From Annona cherimola (Eukaryota > Streptophyta > Magnoliopsida > Magnoliales > Annonaceae), in NCBI GenBank assembly GCA_030490835.1, contig CM059977.1:22611335-22675334 (forward strand): 64,000 nt of DNA, given 5' to 3'. Positions 46,202 through 64,000 of this stretch are shown here, one piece after another. How positions within the stretch are numbered: the stretch's first letter is position 1; each line of letters begins with the position of its first letter. The position numbers and the translations under genes were made by a program. Below the pieces are notes generated by a model that was not told the origin of the DNA, ran no database searches, and was given only the letters and a program-made list of their open reading frames with translations.

Positions 46202-47570
46202 GTGGCATTTTGGTGCGGATGAAGCATCTTGGGAAGTAAATCAAAGTTGAAGAATCCATAGTCAATTTGGCACAATTTGGCAGGAATTCTCAAAGATAGT
46301 TCTTGAATGGAGTGTGCTTGTGCTCCAATGTCCTAGGTATGCATATCATGTGTTCTTGTTCTAAAGCTCTGACAGAATAAGATCCAGTATTATGAGGCTA
46401 TGGCTCTGTCCTCGAGAGCTTGTTTATGGTGTGAAAAAGATGGAAGCAAAGCATTGTCATTGTAAATGAATCTGTTATGTTTTTGTTTTTATAGCTTGGA
46501 TGGATGCTCATGTCTGTGTGTAAATTATTCTATTCTAATGTGGTTCTTGTTTTATGGTATTTAGAATCCAATCCACGACTGTCTTCAATATTCTATGTTT
46601 TATTGAACACTTCAAGCTGAATATTTTCAAAATTTTAGGCTTGGGGGAGTATCTTTTTTTTTTTTCTTTTTTCTTTTTTCTTTTTTCTTTTTTGCCAAGA
46701 AATGTGAGGTTAGATTTTTGTTCTTTCGCCATGAATATGAGCTTTGATGGTGGGCTTGTGTTTCAGTGATCGTATGGAGTTGTGTATCTGCAGGAAAAAA
46801 GAACAGCGTAATATGGCAGCTAAAAAAATTTAAAAACGCAAGAATGCATTCTCAGTGGGAACATAAAATTAACAAAATAAAAATAATTGTTGGTCGATTG
46901 AACGCTTTGATTTAAAAAAAAAAAAAAAAAAAACTGGATGACGTTTTCATAAGCTTAAAATATTTGTTTTTGGAGCCCCACGATAAAAATACCTCAAACA
47001 TTTTTTAAAGCCTGTTTGAACAAAAAATAAAATAAAATAAAATCAGTACACGCTTTGGATCAAAAGATTAATACTAAAGTATAAAATATCAATTTATTTT
47101 TTAAAAAAGGAGAGTTGGGTAGTTGACGTGGTCAATCCAGCATACCATATGATCCCGTCTGATTGAAAAAATAAGTGGAAAATCTCAATCCACCTTTCCA
47201 TCGAAATTTAATGAGATATGTACTTATCGATTAGCCTATTTTTAATTAGTACCTCAGTTTTTCTATATGGGATCTTATCGTTATTTATTTTAGTTTTTAA
47301 CGATTATTCTTTGTTATATCATATTATTTTCTCTAATCTCTTTATTGAAAAATTTACGTTCTTCACCTCTGTGCACAACTCAGCTGGCCCTTACTTAAAA
47401 AAGACCTGGAAAAAATAAAATAAAATAAAATCGCAGGTAATTTGTTTACGTGTTGATTACTTGATTAGCTGCGGCCACAGCGACTGGTGACTGGAGCGAC
47501 GCACAGTTGCATTATGAGTCGCGACAGACGCAAAAATCAACTCACAAAGACACGAACTGAGATTTTAGGG
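46202..47570 (+). other. RING-CH 3' UTR and spacer before TIM10
   Basis: The 3' UTR probably extends to about 46600. Beyond lie poly(T) and poly(A) tracts (about 46651-46692 and 46914-46933) and AT-rich spacer. About 47560-47700 is CT-rich and probably the TIM10 transcript leader. Confidence 0.4.
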
Positions 47571-47904
47571 TTTTAGTTCGGCAGGGTTTTTGGTCTCTCT
47601 CTGTTTTCCCTCCCAAACGCATAGCCATTTCGTACCTCAGATCACCTTCCCCGAAATCGTACGAACCCACTTCGCTCTCCATATCTCCGTGTTTTTTTTT
47701 TCTAGTCACTACTGTCATTAGAAGCGTTGGCAGGAGTTTTTTTTTTTTTTTCGTTTTATTTGGTGGAAGTTCTTCGATTTGGCGACGTGTTTATCATTTC
47801 TAGTACGCTACATTTTGAACTTGTAACTATTTGATAATTCTCATTTCTTAGAAAAAAAAATTTGATATTGTACAGGTTTGGTGTCTTCTTTTTGGTTTTT
47901 CCTG

Positions 47905-50900
47905 ATGGCCGCAAACAATGCCGCTGCTGGGGTGGAAAAAGATCAGGTAATTTCTTATGTTTTGGTGCTGATTTCATTGCTAAAGAACGTTCCACTTTGT
48001 TCGGGTATGTGAATGCAAAGCCTGGGTTCCTGTAACACTGTTTCATAGTTGGGATGCGAGGTTAGCCTGGGAACTGGTTCTGCTCAATCTGTTCCTTTCT
48101 CGGCTTTTGAATTGTCCACCACATCTCATGCTTCTGTGTCTTTATCCTCTTGTAAATTTCATAGGTAAGACTGTCTATTATCCCTAGGACCGGCAGAAAA
48201 CATTTACATCGTTTTTTTTTTTTTTTTTTTGTGGTTTCCTTTTATTTGGAAGTCAATTTTCGGTTGGAATAAGACTTGTCTTATAGATGTAGAAACTGAA
48301 TCGCGTTTGAAATTCCTGTAAGCCATCCATTTACATTTGACTGGATGACTGATTATTTAGTGGATGAAAAGGGGATTGGTCTGGTATGTTTCACCCCAAC
48401 ATGTTTTATTTAAACTGAATGATATGTTGAATCAAGGAATCTTTTTTATCCTCTATGATTGCTTGCTTTAAAGAAATTAAATAGTCATCCTGAGAGTGAA
48501 TGTAGGGATCTGTCATGCCCTTGATGATTGTTTGATGTGAAGGAATGAAGTTACTATTTCTAGAGTGTAGCATTTACAATGTTCCCTTTTTATGGACCAG
48601 TACGTTTGACAAGAACCCTCATTCTATATCTCATGATGGTGATGTTTTCCTCGTGCTGTGGCATAGTTCATATGCGTTTACTGTACTTCTGTCCATTTCC
48701 ATATGACTATGTATTTTTCTTCATACAGATATTTGGAATGGCAGAGAAGGAAATGGAATACAGGGTAGATCTATTCAACAGGTATGATACTGACATGATA
48801 CAGGATAGATCCGTGCAGGTCTCCAAACAAATTATGAGAATGTCTGACTACCCAAAATTTTTTCAAATATAAACATTTCAATTTAAAACTTTTCGCTCTC
48901 CATAATTACCTTATTTTTTAATTATTTATTCTTTACATTTTCCCACACAACTATCCTATTTTTTAATCATTTCTATACAACTAACCTATCTATTTTTACC
49001 TTATTCTCTTTACCGTCATCATCCCTATCATATCACATTATTTTTTCTATTTCAAAATTTTTTATACTAAAAAATTTTTATTTAAAAGTTTTATTACTTC
49101 CCAAACACGCCCTATATACGCTAATTGCTTCTTTATTTATTTTTATCCCTTGAGGTTTTTTTCGTCATAAAATTTTGCAAGATTTACATGTTTACTCTTG
49201 CTTCAGGTTGACCCAGACTTGTTTCGACAAATGTATTGAAAAAAAGTATGCTCTTCCACCTTCATGTGTCTTGAATATGGTTGTTACTTATGGTTGATTC
49301 TTTGTAATTCTTTAGGATAATCAGGAAATGCAAGGGTCAAGACAGGTCAACATATGGTTTGAAACTTGTGGAGGAACTTGCTTAGGGCTCGGGAGCAATT
49401 TTTTTCAAAGCATAATAATGTATTTCACCATGCGTAGTCAGTTTCTGCATAAATTTTGAGCTCTTGAACTGCACCACATGATGTACTGTTTTGTTGGCTT
49501 TCTAGGGCACATAACGATCAACCTGAACTGCTTATGCCAGAATATTTTATCCTTTTTCTCCATCTGTCAGCAATGTGAATGATAGTATTTGGTGCTTCTT
49601 TAACAGCATTGAGTTGTATGAATTTTTTCTTTGCTTATCTTTCCCTTTGTTTTGCAGGTATAAGGAATCTGAACTGAATATGGGTGAAAATAGTTGCATA
49701 GATCGCTGCGTTTCAAAATATTGGCAGGTGAAATTTTAATTGATTCTTCTTCCCACTCTTTCTTCTTTGCAATAGAGACTGCCAAAAACTGAGGGAATTC
49801 CTTTTTATCATTTGATATGTATAGACACTTGTTTTTTATGCATTAGTAGTACATAACTAGAAATGAATTATGGTGCTGCAAGAAGTAGAAGGGCAATTTT
49901 TATGTCCATGGATTAGAATACACATATATTATAGTTGCATGTTTATATTAGGCTTTGAAAGCCAATGTCGGATGAACTGTCATTAATCATTTTGTTTTCT
50001 GTCTCAAAAGCACCCATCAGGAATTTTTTTCTGAAATACAAAAGCCATCATCATTCATCATCTGTGATTTTGCAGTGGGTCAGTTGGCTTTTGCTGAGTT
50101 TGCATGTGTGTTTTAAATATGAACTTGTCTTCTGTGTTACTTGGAAGAAAAGCCAAATACTAACCACGTGAAATGCTTGGCTGCTAGCAGAACACTCAGT
50201 AGCAAGCTACAATTGATTTTAAAACAAAAAAAATATCAAAAAGAATTGTGACATCTGATTATGGAACTGCTTCTTCAGAAAGGGTTTGGAGAAAATGGTT
50301 GAGAGTGCTTTATGTACACTTTGGTTAAATAAAAAGGAGTAAAAGGACATGCGCTGTCACCCTTTTGACATAACTACAAAATGAAGGAAGTTACACAAGC
50401 TTGCTGGTAATTCAAGTATGGCCTGATTCATATTAGATTTTAAAATGCATTATTGACATCACAAAAAAATGAGAAGAGCTTTAACCCAACAGAATAATTC
50501 GCATCACTCAAGTTCGGGATCAGAAATATAGTGGGAACTACTGATGATATTGTTGGAAATGTAAATGCTGATTTCACGGAATTCACGTCTAAGAGCTCAT
50601 ACCATTTTCCTTGACTCGTTAGGTCTGTAAATTTGCAGTATTACTGGTTTTTTCATGTTGAGCAAACCCTCAAATGTGAATGGTGTTTACAATTCTGTTT
50701 TCTTCTGCATGACTTATGTTAGTGATTGATGGTTTTTCAACCTTCTTGTTGTCAACCATTAATATGTTCGTTTGGGGTTCAAACAAATACGTTGTGTGCC
50801 CCCTCTTGAAAAGAACATTGTACCTGGCTTCTTTTTAACAGATGTGAGTTGCACTAAGAAGTTGAACTTCAGAAATCATATGCACACAGATGCACTTGAC

Positions 50901-51025
50901 AAACTATTTGAATGTTCCGATTGCATCTTTTAATCATTATCTTTCTAATTCTTGTTTCTTCTTATACTTTGCAGGTAACTAATTTGATAGGGCAGCTTCT
51001 TGGTTCTAATCGCCCTCCAATGTGA
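47905..51025 (+). CDS. TIM10: Mitochondrial intermembrane-space import chaperone TIM10
   Basis: Five small exons, 47905-47946, 48729-48781, 49207-49245, 49658-49727 and 50975-51025, join in frame to 84 aa, the normal size. The protein has the twin Cx3C motif of small TIMs: Cys37-x3-Cys41 and Cys58-x3-Cys62, 16 residues apart. Text FGMAEKEMEYRVDLFNRLTQ and NMGENSCIDRCVSKYWQVTN matches plant TIM10. With TIM9 it forms a hexamer that ferries hydrophobic carrier proteins across the intermembrane space. It is imported by the MIA40 disulfide relay and has no cleavable presequence. The 48782-49206 intron carries a family A MITE. A 5' UTR intron ending near 47876 (acag, then gtttgg) is possible. Convergent with the next gene. 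Confidence 0.95.
48858..49113 (+). mobile_element. Family A MITE inside a TIM10 intron
   Basis: Body phrases aacttttcgctctccataat, tttctatacaactaacctat and the end acttcccaaacacgccc identify it. The left end is eroded. It lies 76 bases after the exon 2 donor and 93 bases before the exon 3 acceptor region and makes up most of that intron. Confidence 0.75.
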
Positions 51026-51736
51026 TGTACCTGTACTGCTATTTTGACAGGGTGGCCATGTTCTTTTCCCTTTGCCTTTGTTCCTGCCATTTAAGATAGG
51101 TACATTTCATGTTCTGTGCACTTGTATTCAGCTGCGCTGAGCATGGGAGGCAGGAAACTAATCTACTTTTCTTTTGCCTCTGCATCTTGCCAGAATCAAT
51201 CATTTTTGCACGAAATAATTGAAAAACATTATGTATCCCCCTCAATTGGTCATGAATTGGCTGAGTTTTTGTAGCATCTCCCCCATAAGATTCATATATC
51301 CTGGAAGAACTGTTCCATCAATGCATAATTTCTTGGGAATCTGTTAAATGCTTTTAGTTAATGTTTTCGTTGCACGTGGTTTGCTACTTTGCCTCCTTAG
51401 TGAATTCACGGGTACTGAGATTTAGTCCTTAGCAGTGGTGTTGGTTGATACTGTACGGAGAGAGAGAGCTGGATATGACATTCCAATGCAACTAATAGAG
51501 GATGGTGATAGTTTTGAAGTCAAAGGAATTAGGATCCCGTGTAAAATATAAGCGAAAATTTGCCTCCATTGATTGCAGAAGTATGCTCTTTCCATACCCT
51601 CTAGCTCCCAACATGGACAAAGTGCAGAAGACTGATCTTCCGGTGAGGCAGAAAACACACCAGAAAATGGAAGCAAAAGTAAAATACATGGTGAGGAAAG
51701 AAAATGTATATAGGAGGAATCTATACACTGTTAGTG
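51026..51736. other. Shared 3' region of convergent TIM10 and BSK genes
   Basis: About 700 bp between the two stop codons on opposite strands. Moderately AT-rich; it should contain both 3' UTRs. Open frames on either strand are unrecognised. Confidence 0.5.
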
Positions 51737-57521
<5,785 letters not shown>

Positions 57522-57850
57522 GGAGAGGGAGATGGCGGTGGAGTCCTGGAATCACCACAGCCGATGATCCGTTGGTCGTTCTTGATTCCTTCCTTTGCCC
57601 CACCGTGAAAACCTGCTCGTCTCAGATTCATATATTTGTTGGTACGTGGGATATGCGTGCATGAGAGAGGCTGGTATTATATGTATGTCTATACCAAGAG
57701 TCAAGAGAGAGATAGGAGAGGAGACGATCTCCGTTCGAAATTCCTTGTGTTTTCTTCCAATAGAAACTGAACTCCTCTCCAATCTCTCTCTCTCTCGCGT
57801 GTTCGGTGCAGGCTGAGGGAGATCGCCGAGGACGAGACGCAACGCTCATC
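57522..57850 (-). promoter_or_regulatory. BSK transcript leader with upstream ORFs
   Basis: The minus strand is GA/CT-rich and looks like a leader. An ATG at about 57662 opens a frame (MHAYPTYQQIYESETSRF..) that ends before the main start. An ATG at 57631 (MNLRRAGFHGGAKEG..) opens a longer frame overlapping the main ORF in another phase. If transcription starts upstream and no leader intron removes them, they would reduce translation of the BSK. A possible 3' splice site (gattccag at about 57546) could remove both. Confidence 0.4.
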
Positions 57851-58043
57851 TGGTATGACTCATGTCATCAGTCATGACAACAAAACAGTTGCAAGCGTCC
57901 CGGCACGTACTCGCGCCCGCCATTTTGTATTTGTGAAGAATACCATTCGTTAGTCAGTTTGGCCATGTCATGTCACGCATTCATTCTTCTTAAATTAGTT
58001 TTTTAATTTATTTTTTTTTAAAAAAAAAGAGAGAAGATTTTTG

Positions 58044-58215
58044 ATGGAATTCTCTGGTGGTTGTTCTGTTAGAATCGTTTAGCGGATTTTATTTAAAGAA
58101 AGGGGGTTGGTTTTTTTTTTAAAATTAGAAAAATTAGATTTTTTTATGGAATTCTCTGGTGGTTTTTCTGTTGGAATCGCTTAGCCGATTTTATTTAAAG
58201 AAATGGGGACGTTTT
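58044..58215 (+). repeat. 102-bp tandem duplication
   Basis: atggaattctctggtggttg starts at 58044 and its copy atggaattctctggtggttt at 58146. The shared phrase gattttatttaaagaaa closes each copy. A few substitutions separate them. Confidence 0.85.
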
Positions 58216-59139
58216 TCATTTCTTGCCGTTTGATCATTGATCACAAAAACTTTTCGAGGAAAATTCATAAATTTCCGTATTTAGCCGACGCGTCCGTTGG
58301 TTTGGACGCTTGCCAACTTGGAAGGATGTAAATTGGTGTCCGACAGATATTAAAATTAATTTTTAAAAGAGGAGAAATGTGAATGGATTTGCGCTAATTT
58401 TTGTGGATTTTCCCAAGGCATACACTTTCATAGTAATAACTTTTACCAACGTATTTATTTTAACTACATTTTCCATATGGCCTTCATTATTTTCTATACT
58501 GCTAATATCATTTTCATTTCTTTCCATTTCAAATAAATACACAACCATTCAGCTCCAAAGCTTGGATCTTTAAAAATAATTTTAAAAAACAACAAAAAAA
58601 ATTACTTTTTTTTAGTGAGAAAAGCTAATGATTTGAAAATATTTATAAACAACAGCATGACACGAGCGAGCTATATGTGCAATGCCGATTGATTAGTAAT
58701 GTCATCATCTCTCAAAGATAACATCGACCGTTTGAGATGACTCATGGCGGGTTATAGAAACGGGTTCTATCCAAAAAAAAAAAAAAGAAGAAGAAAGAAG
58801 AAAAGGTAAGTCAACCGGCGCAAATACGTCGGGCCAATATTGGTGGGTTGATAATGCTATGAGATTAACACAACTCCAGCCCTATTTGTAAAAACTCAAA
58901 TTTTAATTAACTCCAACCCTTACCCTAATTACAGAAACTCAAACCTAATCTTATTTATAAACTGTGTTAAATCAAGGTCAACAAAAAACTTAATCCTAAT
59001 TAACTTCAATCCTAACTTTATTTATAAAAACTCGAATCTACTTTTATTCATATAACATGTTGGATAAGGGTCAACAAAACCCGAAACTAAGTTTGAATTC
59101 AAGTCAAGTTTAGATTGGTAACATTAACAAAAATTAAGG

Positions 59140-59311
59140 CTGTGTTTGAAAAGACAAAAATTAAAATAAATAAATTAAATGTATAAAAATGATTGAAAAG
59201 TAAGATAATTATATGGAAAGAAGTGAAAAAATAATTAAAAAATATATTAGTTGCAAAGAGTGAAAAGTTTTAAATTAAAAAAAATTTAATGTAAACAAGC
59301 ACCCCTAAAGT
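59140..59311 (-). mobile_element. Family A MITE, internally deleted
   Basis: It starts gctgtgtttgaaaagaca and ends gtaaacaagcacccc. Only about 170 bp remain, with aaatgattgaaaagtaagat and gcaaagagtgaaaagtttta inside. The deletion removes the left half of the body. Confidence 0.6.
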
Positions 59312-60081
59312 CAAATTAAAAATTTGACATATTTTATAATAATCTTAATTTAAAAATAATATTAGTATTAGTATTAAGCTTATAATTTTTACTAAAACAT
59401 TAAAAACCACATTGAATACATAAGGTATGCAATTATAATATGGTATCATATTGGTCCAAACATTAAACTGCAGGTAGAGTTGAGACTTGATTAACCCAAT
59501 CCAACTTTATTTTTCTTTTTTATTGGACCACTTACCTTAGATAACCAAGTACTTAATAGAAGTATACTTCAAAAGAAGGGTAACAAAGCCACTACCTTTT
59601 TCCAACTTCATATCTTGCACCTCCTTACTCTAATTACTTATATACACTATTGTTAATCATTTATTCATCCATACAACAACTCAAACCTTATCTTTGAGTG
59701 CGACTCTTGAAGTGCATGGAAGTTGTTAACCGTTGTTAGATAATGACAATCGACGGCCAGGAAGTGCACTGGAGATCAAAATCCAAGTCACCCAAACTAG
59801 AAACTCTCATGGGAAGCAAACCGAGAACTAATACTTGAATAAAGGCAGGCTCCTTTGGAGCCTTTAACTACAAAACATTCTTTCGTTTTAACTGATCAGT
59901 AACGGACAGGAACAACTGATGATGATGCCACAGTCATGGCTCCGAGATTGCCTTCTAAAGATTCATTCATTCAATCATGGGTAGAAGGCAATTGCCTTCT
60001 ATATTGTGCCTAATGTAATGGAGCAATTGGTGGGGAAGTTTTTTAAATCGGCCCAAAACGCCACCTTAGCATCCATATTGA

Positions 60082-63000
60082 CTATGCACCGTTCATTGTC
60101 GTATCACTATGGACAGTATGCCCTTCCTCTGGATGCTTCCCATTGACCTGTGTCCTCTGTCTCTGTATCAACAAACATGGAGGGAGAAGGAGAACATAAT
60201 AAGCTACAGATAAAGATAGGGTAAAACAAAGAGAAAGTGCGCACAAACAATAAGGCCAAAATTTAAGCTCGATTCAGCAATTCCCAACAAATACTGTATT
60301 GGGGTTAGCCTGATATAGGTGTGGCCTATTAAAAAAATAGATATCAGTATACCATACCCAGTCAGCTACATCCCCTGAATTCCCATTCAAGAGCCTGACA
60401 TGCTCTTCTTTTGTTTTGCTCTCTTTATCTTTTGTGCTTACAGGTAACAAAGCAATCTGACTGAAGGTTCGGTCAGGAAGTTCTGCAATGGTAACCAGTA
60501 GTCAATATAGTGTCTGGAATTAGAACAAAAAGGAACGGAGGAGAAAGGGGATGGGGGTGGGGGAGAAGGAAATCATTCCCGCGCCCAACACCTCTAAAAC
60601 AAAAACAAACCTGGGAGTTTCTTATCAACAAAGAACACTACCAAGCTCACGGTATACCTGATGCACACCATTGAGTCCACCATGTCAAGTAGCTTACAAT
60701 GTAAACAACTAATAATACAAAGGCAAGGGTGCAGATTTTATTTTACCATGCAACGACAACATCCACTGTGTAATGTTTCCGTGATGCAATAATTAGGAGG
60801 CTCAGAATAAAAGCATCCAACCAAGCAAGTTGTTTAATACATCTGCAAAAAAGAAAAGAACTCATAATCAGATATAAACCTGATAATGTCACACAGCATT
60901 CTAAAACCTTAAAACCTCATGCGTCAGCAAAACTAATTCTATAATAAATAGATATATAAATAAAAAAAATGTAAAATTTCTCCGCTTGTGAGCATGGAAT
61001 GTGTTCACTAATTTGTTGTGCGTGTGGCTGGAGGAATGGACCCAGCAATTCAGATGATCTGTCTCCCCAGGTCAATGTCTTTGCTATGACAACAACCTGC
61101 TCCATTTTGTGGTTGTGAAAAGACTGTTAGGGTGCCAGACCAATCATTCATATTCACCACCTGTATTGACTACCAGAACATGACAGATTCAACATGTGAT
61201 TTCTATGCGCTTTATTTTAAAATATGTGGAGCTCAGATTTACAAAGGATTGTCCTAAAAACGGGTCATTTATTCAAACAAATCAGATGGATTTTGGGCAC
61301 GCTAAAGGTAGGTCCCTGTACACTTACTAGCCATTGAACATTGGCCCCACAGCCCCACTTTACCAAATAATTTTGGGGTGATGGTCATTAAAATGTTCCT
61401 AAACAAGCTGTATACTATTGAAAAGAAGTTTCCATCAAGTTTCATTCCCCATAGCTAGGAATTGAATTTTCTTCCAGAACAAAAATGTAGGAATTGAATT
61501 GAATAGATGCCATACTATGGTCATACCTTTTTGAGCCATACTTCTGATACGTAAGCACGAAAACAAGAGTAAATATCATGTGAGATGAAAAGATCAGGTC
61601 GCCACAACCATATATTACACCTCGAGGAACTGGACATTGAAGTAAAGAAGAAACAGAATCATTTCAAACATTTCACCTTTGAGATAGCAAGTTAATGAAA
61701 AAGATGGAGAACAAGATTTCTTACAATTAATTAGAAGTACTTCCAGAGCAGTATCTGGACGAGGGAGTCTAGCAAGTTTTGAACCCTACAAGGGATTGTA
61801 GAAAAAATTGGATGATAAAATGCACTGTCCTGAAGTGTCCTTATACAGAAGATAAATTATTTTATTAAAAATGACAATGACTGAAAAGAAATACTGAAAA
61901 ACTCTAGATCAACAAAATATTGTGAGATCTTACCTCACGGCAATGATAATTTGGACCAGGAAGTTGAGTGGAATAGAAGGTAATGATCCGAAGAATTTGA
62001 GAAGTCTGCAAGATGAACCAATGCCCTACTCAACAAAGATTATTACTCGCAGATAATAATAAGCATTTTGCTAGACAGTGCCAACAAATTCACTTCCATA
62101 GTGCATGCCCTGGTCAGTTATTCTGGACCAAACAACAAAGAGTACAATGGCCTTTAAGGACAAACACAGAGCATCCCCTAGATTGGTGCTCTAGGACAGA
62201 CTGCTGCTCACAAAAGAAATCTGAACTTTGTGATGGGAAGAAGACCTGAAGGGAAAATCAACCCTTATCATAACAACTTCAATGAATACAGATGCATTAT
62301 GTTACTGTCATATTAATATGTGCTTACAACTAGAAATGCTAGAACCCTGCACCAGAGCAGAACCGTGTGGAATCTTTTGCTTTGAAAGATGAAAGGATGG
62401 AAAGTCCACTGTCAGAAAATGAACAAGACAAAAATAAATAAATAAATAAATAACAAGGTAAGCACTCTTGCATGATTTTGACCATGACTACTATGAGAGC
62501 ATGCATAATATGAAAAAGGCAATATGAAGCATGAGCTAATCAGTAGTGACAAAATAATTGGATGTAAAATCTGGTTGAAAGAGAACAAAAAAAAGAATAA
62601 AAAGAAATCCAGCAATAGACATCCAGTCAGAAATCATCTAATCCTTCTGAACATTTCATATTGATATGCTAATTATGTGTTGGATACAATGACATGTTCC
62701 AAAAGCACAATTGGCATGACATAATTGTCTATGAAAATCCTGAGTGATACTCCACAAGCGAAGGGAATTAGGGATTGAAAGTTCAGACAAGTTGCAATGC
62801 TATTCTCAAATAATTTTGAAGGATAACCAAAACTTATAGGCTAAAACAGAGTCAAATTAATAGCCTAACATTAGACTCGTACATTTAGCATCATCTTACC
62901 TCTTGTCTTCTTACTTAGACAGTGGATTGTTTTGGACAGAGATGGAATTTGCAGTCTGTTTAGTGTCCCAGACTCTCAAACTCTGTGTTGGAATTTGCAG

Positions 63001-63960
63001 CCTGTTTAGTGTCCCAGATTCTCAAAATCTGTGTTGTTATCATCATGTTCCATGGCGAACACAAATCCATCAAGTAGGTAATCAATTCTCTGGTAAACTG
63101 GAAACCTTTGTTTTAATAGAATCCTAAAATCATTTCAGATATCAACATTCAGCTTGATCCACACGCTGGAAGAATCATTTTTCTCTTTTTTACTCAAATG
63201 CCAGGAGGCAGTAATCCAAGAAAGCATAATGGTGACAACGACATCAAACAGAACAACGCCACTCCATTTCAAAGTGTTAATAACATCTTAAAATGGCAAA
63301 GAGAAGATGATCGTGTGCAAGCAATTTAATCATGAAGGTGGCAAAGCCTAATGCAGCTAGTTGTCTTTTTTTCCTCCTCATTTTATATAAGATTTTGCCA
63401 CGTCAGAATTGAATTTTCAAACTTGAAATGCTCAGTAGCAAGAAAGATGCCATTTCTATTTATGTACCATAGACTGAGTTTTCTTTAAATGCACACAGAA
63501 AATCAAAATGAGGAATTTAAGAATACAAATAGCATGACCACAACTTTACATAGAAACAATCATGTGATAGAGAATTCGAGAAATTTGTCAAGCAAAGCAG
63601 GAACAGATTGACTGAAAGTACCAATCCAACGTCAATGTGATAGTAAAATTTTCTTAGCACATTAACTGTGAAAAAGAGCGTAGAAACACTTAAAATGGTC
63701 CTTACCAAGACAAAGGAAATGAAGGTGAAGGTGAATACTGTCTCACTAATGTAAGCTTTGTCTTGTCCCAGTTCCTATAGCAATATCAACATAAGGAAAA
63801 AGCAAGATGGAAAATGAAATAGAAAAATATTGGAACACATTGGTCATCAGCAACAATAACATAATCTACAAACTGGGAGTATGAAGAAACCAGCATCCTG
63901 AAGGATTGGTCCAGGTTGATGCAGATAATGAACTCCTCGAGCAGCTAACCCATGAATATA
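60082..63960 (-). CDS. Inositolphosphorylceramide synthase (phosphatidylinositol:ceramide inositolphosphotransferase), 5' end outside the window
   Basis: Ten exons on the minus strand encode the last 273 aa: 63960-63874, 63774-63706, 62408-62328, 62005-61934, 61785-61725, 61629-61527, 60842-60747, 60657-60611, 60482-60358 and 60162-60082. Splices are GT-AG and in phase. The first visible exon begins [18 protein letters not shown], so one or more upstream exons are missing. Catalytic motifs of the sphingomyelin-synthase-like family are present: [15 protein letters not shown] (first His) and [13 protein letters not shown] (His and Asp). Several hydrophobic helices are visible. The cytosolic tail ([16 protein letters not shown].. 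to ..TTMNGA) matches plant IPCS. The enzyme acts in Golgi membranes, moving inositol phosphate from phosphatidylinositol to ceramide. Arabidopsis members (IPCS1-3/ERH1) influence defence and cell death. Confidence 0.93.
62943..63034 (+). repeat. 46-bp tandem duplication in an IPCS intron
   Basis: tggaatttgcagtctgttta.. occurs at 62943 and tggaatttgcagcctgttta.. at 62989. Both continue gtgtcccaga.tctcaaa.tctgtgt. It lies in the 62409-63705 intron, outside any exon. Confidence 0.88.
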
Positions 63961-64000
63961 CTGTAGAACCAAGCCAGAATCATATATATATCAATAACCA

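Larger units (their letters stand above)
57851..60081. other. Spacer between the BSK and IPCS genes
   Basis: AT-rich, with no gene. It holds a 102-bp tandem duplication (58040-58215), a dispersed repeat (58850-59110) and a reduced MITE copy (59140-59311). About 59690-60080 is the probable 3' flank of the IPCS gene. Confidence 0.5.

Noticed and set aside
62013..62249. 78-aa plus-strand frame in the IPCS region
   Set aside because: It lies in an intron on the opposite strand and has no family resemblance.

Overview
The window is nuclear DNA of a flowering plant. The genes have GT-AG introns, the intergenic DNA is very AT-rich and packed with short transposons, and the gene families (PAR1, R2R3-MYB, laccase, brassinosteroid-signalling kinase, plant inositolphosphorylceramide synthase, MIR393) are those of land plants or angiosperms. 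GC-rich coding exons (laccase, MYB exon 1) set in AT-rich introns, and very long introns, suggest a non-grass lineage such as a magnoliid or a non-grass monocot. That placement is a guess; I cannot name the species.

Layout. 1.8-4.4 kb (+): PAR1-family secreted protein, 3 exons. 5.46-5.76 kb (-): a MIR393 locus with mature miR393, star strand and an upstream TATA box. 6-11 kb: repeats, including a 5'-truncated RTE LINE with a perfect 16-bp target duplication and a tRNA-derived SINE. 11.0-14.1 kb (-): complete six-exon laccase (557 aa). 14.3-27.4 kb: gene desert with foldback elements, tandem duplications, a Mutator-type MITE, many copies of one Tourist-like MITE and a possible solo LTR. 27.5-33.6 kb (+): R2R3-MYB of the MYB1/25/109 type, split by a 5-kb intron. 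34-42.6 kb: second desert, dominated by the same MITE family, including a nested cluster. 42.9-46.2 kb (+): RING-CH zinc-finger protein with one membrane segment. 47.9-51.0 kb (+): mitochondrial TIM10. 51.7-57.5 kb (-): BSK-type pseudokinase with TPR tail. 60.1 kb to the window end (-): inositolphosphorylceramide synthase, whose 5' exon(s) lie outside the window.

The genes are ordinary independent eukaryotic units, not an operon or pathway cluster. I rebuilt the splice structures by hand. In each complete gene every junction is GT-AG and keeps the reading frame to the stop, so exon coordinates should be accurate to the base unless stated otherwise. The ORF calls miss most exons of TIM10 and the sphingolipid enzyme. 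I saw no novel multi-gene system. The most interesting items are the MIR393 locus, the precisely bounded retroelements (including two tail-only insertions), the nested MITE cluster, and residue changes in the BSK and the laccase.
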